From assembly GCA_016744555.1 (NCBI GenBank), contig JADGED010000075.1, positions 3,055 to 10,812 of the forward strand: 7,758 bases of DNA, given 5' to 3'. A program made the position numbers and the translations under genes. This DNA is from Desulfuromonadaceae bacterium (GTDB lineage Bacteria > Desulfobacterota > Desulfuromonadia > Desulfuromonadales > Geopsychrobacteraceae). Below are positions 1-5,259 of the stretch, one piece after another. The notes under the pieces were generated by a model, which was given only the letters and a program-made list of their open reading frames with translations, had not been told where the DNA came from and searched no databases. How positions within the stretch are numbered: position 1 is the first letter of the stretch; each line of letters starts with the position of its first letter.

Positions 1-2
1 CT

Positions 3-722
3 TCAAATAGACAAATCTATCTGCTTGTCTGCATACAGGGCATAACTTTTATCTTGCCGTTGATACAGCACCACTCGCCTGCCATTATCGTCAAACTCGC
101 TAACGGCAACCTGAACCATGATCTTTAACGCAATAGCCTCTGTATTTGGAAATTGGATAAAATCTAATTTTAGCCGATTTTTTTGATTAATATAACGACC
201 TACGACATCAAGATTCTCACCAAGAGTAGTACTAATGTCTAACTTTGGTAAATGTAATCTGTCAAAATATAGATTATATTCTGATATATTAGGGACAAAC
301 ACAGGAAAAGGATTGTGTTCTTTAGTTAAAAAAGCACCTTCTTCAAACGCTGGCATTTGCACCTTTTCACGTATTTGCTGCAGCAAGTCGTCGATATTAT
401 CAAGGGGAACTTTTAACTCCAACAACTGATCAATCAACTCCCCTTCCAAAATCATTACACCCAGGCCATGGAGATCTTCTTGAGCAGTTTGATAATCTAC
501 CCGCATAATTCCTGCTAGCCGTGTTAACTCATCAATAAGCTTACGCATCATCACAAATCGGCGTAAGCTTTGCTCGCTCTTCTCATGCTTTGATGAGTCT
601 GAATGCAAGCTCTGATCCTCACGTTGCTGCTGTGAATTAATGCGAGGATAAGCAGGAACCTGCTCTACCTCGCGATACGGTTGATAGCCGTGAACATTTC
701 CTACCTTAAGGTTTGATGCCAT
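3..722 (-). CDS. Hypothetical protein, 239 aa, no recognised family
   Basis: Complete reading frame from an ATG at 722-720 to a TGA at 5-3. An AGGA-type ribosome binding site (AAGGATAACAGC before the ATG) supports this start. I do not recognise the protein and assign no function. Residues 1-50 are polar and low in hydrophobics, rich in Q, S, E and K, and probably disordered. Residues about 50-125 look helical and leucine-rich (for example ELIDQLLELKVPLDNIDDLL), as in a coiled-coil or helical-bundle region. Residues about 125-239 look like a mixed alpha/beta domain. There is no signal peptide or transmembrane segment, so it is probably cytoplasmic. The gene is divergent from the RelA/SpoT-TPR gene across a 260-bp region, so the two could share regulation, but no functional link is shown. 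The good ribosome binding site and uninterrupted frame make it likely to be a real gene. Confidence 0.75.
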   Translation of the reverse strand: MASNLKVGNVHGYQPYREVEQVPAYPRINSQQQREDQSLHSDSSKHEKSEQSLRRFVMMRKLIDELTRLAGIMRVDYQTAQEDLHGLGVMILEGELIDQLLELKVPLDNIDDLLQQIREKVQMPAFEEGAFLTKEHNPFPVFVPNISEYNLYFDRLHLPKLDISTTLGENLDVVGRYINQKNRLKLDFIQFPNTEAIALKIMVQVAVSEFDDNGRRVVLYQRQDKSYALYADKQIDLSI

Positions 723-905
723 GCTGTTATCCTTCCGTGGATACAGAACATATAAGCCTTATAAGCTCACTACTTTGCTTATACTAATAAGTGCACTTGA
801 GCAGCGTTGATCAAGCTAATAACTATTGTTATATAGGGACTTATCGACAATGCAGCACGGAAACTTTAATTTTAATTAAAACAGAAACAACCTTAATATC
901 GAAAA

Positions 906-932
906 TTGACATTAACAGCCTTAACCTATAAA
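906..932 (+). promoter_or_regulatory. Candidate sigma-70 promoter for the RelA/SpoT-TPR gene
   Basis: A perfect -35 hexamer, TTGACA at 906-911, is followed by TATAAA at 927-932 (5 of 6 matches to the -10 consensus). The 15-bp spacer is shorter than the preferred 17; TAAATT at 929-934 gives a 17-bp spacer but a poorer -10. The predicted start near 940 would leave a leader of about 40 nt before the ATG at 983. In such AT-rich sequence a chance match is possible. Confidence 0.45.
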
Positions 933-948
933 TTAAACCTAACAAATC

Positions 949-963
949 TTGATTGTAAATCAA
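949..963. repeat. 15-bp perfect dyad in the leader of the RelA/SpoT-TPR gene
   Basis: TTGATT-GTA-AATCAA is a perfect 6-3-6 inverted repeat ending 19 bp before the start codon. It lies just downstream of the candidate promoter, where an operator would repress. It resembles the FNR-type half-sites TTGAT/ATCAA, but the spacing is 5 bp instead of 4. The ribosome binding site that follows is weak (GGA at 974-976). The role is unknown and chance is possible. Confidence 0.3.
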
Positions 964-982
964 TCACAACATTGGACTACAA

Positions 983-2224
983 ATGCCAGCAGGAAAACGT
1001 AAAAACCATCCACTGCCAGACCGTGCAGCCATAAAAAAACTTTACGTGCGCCTACTACCTAAATATGAACCTATTCTACAAAAAATATGCAAGCAGATCC
1101 AAACTTTAGCTAAGCAAGAAGGGATATACCTAACGGTAAAATCCCGGATAAAGAACTTTGACAGTTATTGTGACAAAGTAATGAAACTAAGCAAGCTCCA
1201 AGGGCCAGAATTAGTGCAAATAACCGATTTACTCGGGGTTAGGATAGTTTGCCCGTTCCTCGAAGACATTGAGCAAATGGAACAACTTCTGGCACAAAAA
1301 TTTGATTTTTTAGAACTTGAGCACAAAGCGGAACAGCACTCCTTCCGTGAATTTGGCTACGACTCTATCCACGTTCTTATCCGCACCAAAAATGCTTCAA
1401 AGAAAGAAACCTTACCCTATAGCGGCGCTGTCTGTGAAATACAATTGCGAACAATACTGCAAGAGGCTTGGGCTGAAGTTGAGCACGAACTCGTCTACAA
1501 ATCAGATATAGCTATGCCAAACCATACTATCCGGCGTAAGCTTGCATCCTTAAACGCATCTCTAACCCTGTCTGACCTTATTTTTCAAGAAATTCGTGAT
1601 TCACAAAGAGAAATTCGACAACGGGGGATGAAATTAAGAAACGACATAGAATCAATTTCTTTAGGTAACAGTGCCCTACAACCACTGCAGATAGACGATA
1701 ATAATCAATTATCTATTAACAACAATGGGAGTACTCCAACCTATTTAACCTCAAAAAAACTTGAAGACTTAATGCTAAATGCCCTAGAAGCACATAGCAA
1801 TGAGAACTTTATCAAAGCAATAGAGCTATACAGCTCTATCCTCCACTTAAAGCTTGGTCATGCCATACGTTCAATGATTTACAACCATCGGGGCATGGCT
1901 TGGTTTGCTATTGCACAATACCAAAAGGGGATTGAAGACTTCAGAAAATCGATTGAATATAACCGAGAGAATGCTAGAGCTTGGTGTAATCGCGGGCTAG
2001 CTTATCGTATTTTAGAAAAACTGGATTCTTCGATGGAAGATTACAACTTCGTAATTGCAAATCACCCACAAAAATATGAAGGCTATTGGGGGCGAGCACA
2101 AACCTGCTATGAAATGAAACTATATACCCAAGCACTAAGTGATTGTCGAAAGACACTTGAACTACGAGGTGACTTCACCCCAGCTATAGAACTAGAAAAA
2201 ATTGTAAGACGCCAACTTTTCTAG
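983..2224 (+). CDS. RelA/SpoT-type alarmone synthetase domain fused to C-terminal TPR repeats
   Basis: This 413-aa protein has a (p)ppGpp-synthetase-like domain at about residues 15-215 and a TPR array at about 255-405. Synthetase signatures visible: KSRIK at 53-57, TDLLGVRI at 81-88 with D82 in the position of the Mg-binding aspartate, FGYDSIH at 124-130 with the guanine-stacking tyrosine Y126, and CEIQLRT at 151-157 with catalytic glutamate E152, followed by AWAEVEHELVYK. In this family the domain transfers pyrophosphate from ATP to a GDP/GTP or, in toxic members, other acceptors. There is no N-terminal HD hydrolase and no TGS/ACT region, so it is a single-domain synthetase, not a long RelA or SpoT. 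About four TPR units follow (near 261-294, 297-330, 331-364, 365-398), joined by a polar N/Q/S-rich linker at about 225-255. TPRs bind proteins, so a partner that controls the enzyme is likely. The ribosome binding site is weak (TTGGA). Whether the product is (p)ppGpp or something else cannot be read from sequence. Confidence 0.88.
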   Translation: MPAGKRKNHPLPDRAAIKKLYVRLLPKYEPILQKICKQIQTLAKQEGIYLTVKSRIKNFDSYCDKVMKLSKLQGPELVQITDLLGVRIVCPFLEDIEQMEQLLAQKFDFLELEHKAEQHSFREFGYDSIHVLIRTKNASKKETLPYSGAVCEIQLRTILQEAWAEVEHELVYKSDIAMPNHTIRRKLASLNASLTLSDLIFQEIRDSQREIRQRGMKLRNDIESISLGNSALQPLQIDDNNQLSINNNGSTPTYLTSKKLEDLMLNALEAHSNENFIKAIELYSSILHLKLGHAIRSMIYNHRGMAWFAIAQYQKGIEDFRKSIEYNRENARAWCNRGLAYRILEKLDSSMEDYNFVIANHPQKYEGYWGRAQTCYEMKLYTQALSDCRKTLELRGDFTPAIELEKIVRRQLF

Positions 2225-2967
2225 CCCTTTGTACGGTTCACTGCCCATGGTCCCCAAGCTTGATCGATAGACATAATTTCCATGCTGTTGATATTTACAT
2301 GTCCTGGGCGATTTGCCACCCAATAAACAGTTTCTGCAATATCGGCTGAAACAAGCGGATCAGTCCCTTCATATACTTTAGCGGCACTCTCAACATCACC
2401 CTTAAACCGAACATCAGAAAACTCACTAGTTGCCATTCCGGGTGCCAACACAGTTACCCTAACCCTGCTGCCAATCAAATCTGCACGCAGATTACGACTA
2501 AACTGTTGCACAAACGCTTTAGTACTACCGTAGACATTTCCACCAGGGTAAGGCCAATCGCCTGCAGTTGAACCAATATTAATTATATGGCCAACATTGC
2601 GTTTAACCATGTTCGGCAACAATGCTCGGGTGCAATACATTACCCCCTTGATATTGGTATCGACCATAACATCCCAATCGTCGATATCAACTTCCCAAGC
2701 AGGATCCAAACCAAGTGCCAAACCAGCATTATTAAGCAAAACATCAATATCGGTCAAAGAACTTAGTTGAGTAAAAACTTCATCACGATTACGAACATCT
2801 AACGGGATAATCTTTTCAACAGATTTCCCCAGTTGCGCCATTAACTGGCCTAACCTGTCGCTACGCCGTCCAACCAGTACCAGCTGCCACCCTTGAGCAG
2901 CAAAATACTCAGCACATGCTCGTCCGAAACCAGATGTTGCCCCGGTAATTAAAATTTTACCCGCCAT
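2221..2967 (-). CDS. ydfG: YdfG-like NADP-dependent short-chain dehydrogenase (SDR)
   Basis: This 248-aa classical SDR is close in pattern to E. coli YdfG, an NADP-dependent 3-hydroxy acid (L-allo-threonine/serine) dehydrogenase that also reduces malonic semialdehyde. Visible motifs are the cofactor-binding TGATSGFG at 8-15, GRR at 33-35 (arginines that favour NADP over NAD), LDVRN at 56-60, NNAG at 79-82, and the catalytic set N105, S133, Y146 and K150 in IGSTAG and YGSTK. YdfG-type landmarks include NNAGLALG, GHIINIGSTAG, PYPGGNVYG, EFSDVRFKGD and HVNINSMEIM. The length matches the family. The ATG at 2967 is preceded by GAGG seven bases upstream. LapA lies 77 bp upstream on the same strand, so an operon is possible. 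Its stop codon overlaps that of the convergent RelA/SpoT-TPR gene. Exact substrate is inferred from family resemblance. Confidence 0.92.
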   Translation of the reverse strand: MAGKILITGATSGFGRACAEYFAAQGWQLVLVGRRSDRLGQLMAQLGKSVEKIIPLDVRNRDEVFTQLSSLTDIDVLLNNAGLALGLDPAWEVDIDDWDVMVDTNIKGVMYCTRALLPNMVKRNVGHIINIGSTAGDWPYPGGNVYGSTKAFVQQFSRNLRADLIGSRVRVTVLAPGMATSEFSDVRFKGDVESAAKVYEGTDPLVSADIAETVYWVANRPGHVNINSMEIMSIDQAWGPWAVNRTKG

Positions 2968-3044
2968 GAGTTACCTCAGCATAGGAGATTATGAACCAGT
3001 GAAATTGCAAAGAAAATTGAACAGTCGGCAACTGCATGTAGCAA

Positions 3045-3416
3045 TTAACTATTAAAAGAATCGTCAGATTCGATTTTTGCTTCTGGCTCAAGATTTGAGC
3101 TAGAATTAGTTTCTGCAGCTTTTACCGGGTTCGAAGGCTCTTGAACTTGCTGCTTGCTCAATTTAGCGTCTGCCTTTTTTTGTTTTTTCGCTACTTTATC
3201 GGCTTTCTTTTGTTTCATCTTCGCCTTGTTGCGCCAAGCATGACTTAGCAATAAACCCATAACCACACCCACAAGCAAAGTTGCCAGTAGCAGGATTGCT
3301 TGAGAAACTGGATATTGCCACTCTAGAAACCTAACCTGTACAGGACTACTATTTTGCCAAACATAGGTTAAAAGAGGAGCAAGAAAAACAATTGCAGCAA
3401 GAAATTTGACTTTCAT
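3045..3416 (-). CDS. lapA: LapA/DUF1049-domain small inner-membrane protein
   Basis: This 123-aa protein has two hydrophobic segments (about residues 4-20 and 36-58) joined by NSSPVQVRFLEWQYPVS, the hallmark arrangement of LapA (DUF1049). After the second segment comes a strongly basic stretch at about 62-90 (repeated KKADKVAKKQKKAD) and then an acidic, serine-rich tail, both facing the cytoplasm by the positive-inside rule. In E. coli, LapA works with the TPR protein LapB in controlling lipopolysaccharide synthesis through LpxC. No lapB is visible here, and the lysine-rich tail is longer than the short E. coli tail, so the role may differ. The start has an AGGAG ribosome binding site six bases upstream of the ATG. 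A candidate promoter lies at 3463-3491, and the SDR gene follows after 77 bp. The symbol rests on the domain, not on proven orthology. Confidence 0.75.
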   Translation of the reverse strand: MKVKFLAAIVFLAPLLTYVWQNSSPVQVRFLEWQYPVSQAILLLATLLVGVVMGLLLSHAWRNKAKMKQKKADKVAKKQKKADAKLSKQQVQEPSNPVKAAETNSSSNLEPEAKIESDDSFNS

Positions 3417-3462
3417 TTTTTTCTCCTGACAAACTATAAGCTGATGGAGTTAATTTTAATCA

Positions 3463-3491
3463 GGTATAAAACAAATAGCTTAGCTTTGCAA
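3463..3491 (-). promoter_or_regulatory. Candidate sigma-70 promoter for lapA
   Basis: Read on the minus strand, TTGCAA (3491-3486) and TATACC (3468-3463) are separated by exactly 17 bp. Each matches 4 of 6 consensus positions. Transcription would begin near 3456, giving a leader of about 40 nt that contains the AGGAG site before the lapA ATG. The protease gene upstream ends in a strong terminator, so lapA needs its own promoter, which supports this call. Confidence 0.45.
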
Positions 3492-3521
3492 AATTAATTA
3501 ACGCAGAATAGCTTTTTCGAT

Positions 3522-3550
3522 AAAAAAAAGGGGAACCATAAGGTTCCCCT
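3522..3550 (-). terminator. Strong intrinsic terminator after the Do protease gene
   Basis: On the minus strand a 9-bp perfect stem (AGGGGAACC / GGTTCCCCT) with a 4-nt loop is followed immediately by eight T residues (eight A at 3522-3529 on the plus strand). This is a textbook rho-independent terminator for leftward transcription. It lies about 90 bp beyond the protease stop codon. On the plus strand there is no T-run after the stem, so it is unidirectional. Confidence 0.9.
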
Positions 3551-3557
3551 AGATGGA

Positions 3558-3627
3558 CGTAGGAGGTGACGCCCATAACTATCAATCTTCTACGGCTGGA
3601 TTGGCGCTGAGCAGGGCGCCAATCCAG
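3558..3627 (-). other. Structured 3' untranslated region of the protease mRNA: two stacked hairpins
   Basis: A perfect 12-bp inverted repeat, CTGGATTGGCGC (3596-3607) and GCGCCAATCCAG (3616-3627), has an 8-nt loop and begins 13 bp after the protease stop codon. It lacks a T-run and so is not itself a canonical terminator. Between it and the terminator, a second imperfect stem can form: CGTAGAAG (3594-3587) with CTCCTACG (3565-3558), one mismatch. The interval contains TCACCTCCT (3569-3561), identical to the anti-Shine-Dalgarno end of 16S rRNA. The region may stabilise the mRNA or be the body of a 3'-derived small RNA. Confidence 0.6.
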
Positions 3628-3639
3628 TCAACCTAAACT

Positions 3640-5097
3640 TTAGTCTGTTACTTTTAGAGCCAAATAACGGCTCGCAATACCATTTCTAACCAACATAAGT
3701 ACTTTATTTTTCTTACTTTCTTTAATTGTTTTTTTGACTTGTTCCGGAGTGTTGACCGCGACGTGATCAACCTCTTGAATCAAACTTCCACGTTTAATTC
3801 CAGCCTGTGCTGCGATAGAACCAGGGTCAACAGCGGTCACCAAAACACCGGGCAAATTTTCGTAACCGAACTGCTCGGCCAAATCTTGCGTCAGTTTCTG
3901 TAACCGCATTCCCAGCTTTGGCAATTTGTCGCTACTTACTTGGTGGCCATCAGCATCGGTCTCCATCGTTCCGACAACAGCAACTATTTTTTCCATTTTA
4001 CCTTTACGCAACACAGTAAACTTAACTTTACTTTCAGGCCTTGTCATAGCGATTTGATTTCGAAACTTAGCTACATTATCAATATTTTTTCCGTTTAATT
4101 TTAAAATTATGTCACCTTGCTTCAGACCAGACTTTTCTGCGGGTGAATCTTCCATAACCTGAGCGATCAAAATTCCTTGACGTTGATCAATGCCAAATGA
4201 TTCGGCTAAGTCTTTTGTCAAATCCTGAATCAGGACACCTAATCGGCCACGGGTAACTTCACCGTGATCAACCAATTGCTGATGAATAGTGCTAGCCATA
4301 TTTATCGGGATAGCAAAACCAATCCCCATATAGCCACCGCTACGGCTAAATATGGCAGTGTTCATACCAACAACTTCACCTTCTATATTAACCAATGGCC
4401 CACCAGAATTTCCCGGATTAATCGCCGCATCGGTCTGGATAAAATTTTCATAGTCGGTCAGACCAATACCACTTCGACCTTTGGCGCTAACAATTCCAGC
4501 GGTCAAGGTATGTGACAGACCAAACGGATTACCAAAAGCCAAAACCCAGTCACCGACTTCAAGGTGGTCGGAGTTACCTATAGGGAGAAATGGCAGTTTA
4601 TTCGCCGTTTCAATTTTTATTATTGCCACATCGGTGGGGGGATCGGTGCCCACAATCTTAGCGCTATACTCGCCACCATCTTGGAGCTGTACCGTCACCT
4701 TGTCAGCATCGCCAACAACATGATTATTGGTCATAATATAGCCATCAGCAGAAATAATGAACCCTGATCCTTGCCCCGATTGCTTGCGTTTTGGCGTTTG
4801 CTGTGGCTGCTTTTGTTGCGGTTGGTTCTGCCGGAACTGGTCACCAAAAAAGCGCCGAAAGAACTCATCGCCAAACGGACTACCGCCAAATAAGTCGGCA
4901 GCACTATTTTGGGATTTAACTTCTTTTTCGACCTTAATATAAACTACGGCGGGGCTAACCTGTTTTGCAACCTGACGAAACGCCTTACCAGTTTCGCGCA
5001 AACTAGCAACACCTGAATCTTGTGCAGTGGCTACCGAGGCACTAAATCCAATAGTTAAAAACAAAACCGATATAATTGATAACAAACGCTTAAACAT
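3640..5097 (-). CDS. Do/DegP-family (MucD-like) periplasmic serine endoprotease
   Basis: This 485-aa HtrA-family protease/chaperone degrades or refolds damaged envelope proteins. The start is taken at ATG 5097-5095 because GGAG sits six bases upstream and the product opens with a signal peptide (MFKRLL, hydrophobic core, VATA|QDSG, cleavage after about residue 25). An in-frame ATG at 5220 would add 41 residues, but lacks a signal-peptide pattern and lies upstream of the sigma-54 promoter. The catalytic triad is H126 (TNNHVV), D156 (TDVAII) and S231 (GNSGGP). PDZ1 spans about 285-375 and PDZ2 about 392-482, giving the full DegP/DegQ/MucD layout. A Q-rich, basic insertion at about 88-106 corresponds to the variable loop before the catalytic histidine. 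The terminal domains cannot separate DegP from DegQ or MucD, so no symbol is given. It lies downstream of a two-component pair, behind its own sigma-54-type promoter, and ends in an intrinsic terminator. Confidence 0.95.
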   Translation of the reverse strand: MFKRLLSIISVLFLTIGFSASVATAQDSGVASLRETGKAFRQVAKQVSPAVVYIKVEKEVKSQNSAADLFGGSPFGDEFFRRFFGDQFRQNQPQQKQPQQTPKRKQSGQGSGFIISADGYIMTNNHVVGDADKVTVQLQDGGEYSAKIVGTDPPTDVAIIKIETANKLPFLPIGNSDHLEVGDWVLAFGNPFGLSHTLTAGIVSAKGRSGIGLTDYENFIQTDAAINPGNSGGPLVNIEGEVVGMNTAIFSRSGGYMGIGFAIPINMASTIHQQLVDHGEVTRGRLGVLIQDLTKDLAESFGIDQRQGILIAQVMEDSPAEKSGLKQGDIILKLNGKNIDNVAKFRNQIAMTRPESKVKFTVLRKGKMEKIVAVVGTMETDADGHQVSSDKLPKLGMRLQKLTQDLAEQFGYENLPGVLVTAVDPGSIAAQAGIKRGSLIQEVDHVAVNTPEQVKKTIKESKKNKVLMLVRNGIASRYLALKVTD

Positions 5098-5103
5098 AGT
5101 TTT

Positions 5104-5107
5104 CTCC
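5104..5107 (-). promoter_or_regulatory. Ribosome binding site that fixes the protease start
   Basis: GGAG on the minus strand, six bases before ATG 5097-5095, sits in TTGGAGAAAACT-ATG. The upstream in-frame ATG at 5220 is preceded by GGGGCAATT and has no well-placed site of this kind. Together with the signal peptide that begins at 5097 this decides the start. Confidence 0.75.
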
Positions 5108-5136
5108 AAAATTGTAATTTGCATGACTGGTAAACT

Positions 5137-5153
5137 AGCAATACATGTGCCAA
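5137..5153 (-). promoter_or_regulatory. Sigma-54 (-24/-12) promoter of the Do protease gene
   Basis: The minus-strand sequence TTGGCACATGTATTGCT fits the sigma-54 consensus YTGGCACG-N4-TTGCW at every defined position except the final G of the -24 block (A here). The invariant GG (5151-5150) and GC (5139-5138) are separated by exactly 10 bases, as required. Transcription would start near 5126-5128, leaving a leader of about 30 nt with the GGAG site and then the protease ATG. The gene directly upstream encodes a sigma-54-dependent activator, which makes a chance match unlikely. Confidence 0.82.
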
Positions 5154-5195
5154 GAATAAACTGCGTGAAATGGGGCTTTAGGTGGGCTACCAATA

Positions 5196-5228
5196 GGGGC
5201 AAAAATACCCAGCGGGGCAAATTGCCCC
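5196..5228. promoter_or_regulatory. Putative upstream activator sites: two related GGGGCAAA dyads
   Basis: Two 15-bp sites share 11 positions: GGGGCAAAAATACCC (5196-5210) and GGGGCAAATTGCCCC (5214-5228). The second is a perfect 7-1-7 palindrome and the first a degraded version; their centres are 18 bp apart, close to two helical turns. A further GGGGC lies at 5172-5176. The sites sit about 70-100 bp upstream of the predicted sigma-54 start, the usual place for NtrC-family enhancer sites. The obvious candidate binder is the Fis-type domain of the adjacent response regulator. Assignment of the protein is inference. Confidence 0.55.
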
Positions 5229-5259
5229 AATCTAGATAGAATTGAAGGGAAATATCTAG

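Larger units (their letters stand above)
723..982. other. Divergent AT-rich intergenic region
   Basis: This 260-bp region separates two divergently transcribed genes. It carries a candidate plus-strand promoter (906-932) and a 15-bp dyad (949-963). Closer to the left-hand gene are several CTTATA/ATAAG words: ATAAG at 752-756, CTTATAAG around 758-765, and the dyad CTTAT-ACTA-ATAAG at 778-791. These could be operator half-sites or simply AT-rich promoter sequence. I see no open reading frame with a ribosome binding site, no tRNA and no intrinsic terminator here. Confidence 0.5.

Noticed and set aside
806..813. TTGATCAA palindrome in the divergent intergenic region
   Set aside because: An 8-bp palindrome is expected by chance in sequence of this length and composition, and nothing around it supports a site.
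949..963. FNR/CRP-type operator in front of the RelA/SpoT-TPR gene
   Set aside because: The half-sites TTGAT and ATCAA are separated by 5 bases, where FNR-type proteins need 4, and it lacks the TGTGA/TCACA core of CRP. Kept only as an unassigned dyad.
983..2224. Classical toxSAS toxin-antitoxin pair
   Set aside because: No small antitoxin gene lies directly upstream or downstream in the same orientation. The gene meets a convergent dehydrogenase at its end and a divergent 239-aa gene at its start.
5098..5220. N-terminal extension of 41 residues to the Do protease, from an ATG at 5220
   Set aside because: It has no good ribosome binding site, it would place the signal peptide internally, and it starts upstream of the predicted sigma-54 transcription start. 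The ATG at 5097 has GGAG and a classic signal peptide.
5214..5228. Palindrome GGGGCAAATTGCCCC as the terminator of the kinase-regulator operon
   Set aside because: The stem is short and not followed directly by a T-run on either strand (a short T stretch begins about 8 bases later). Its similarity to the neighbouring dyad and its position fit an activator site better.
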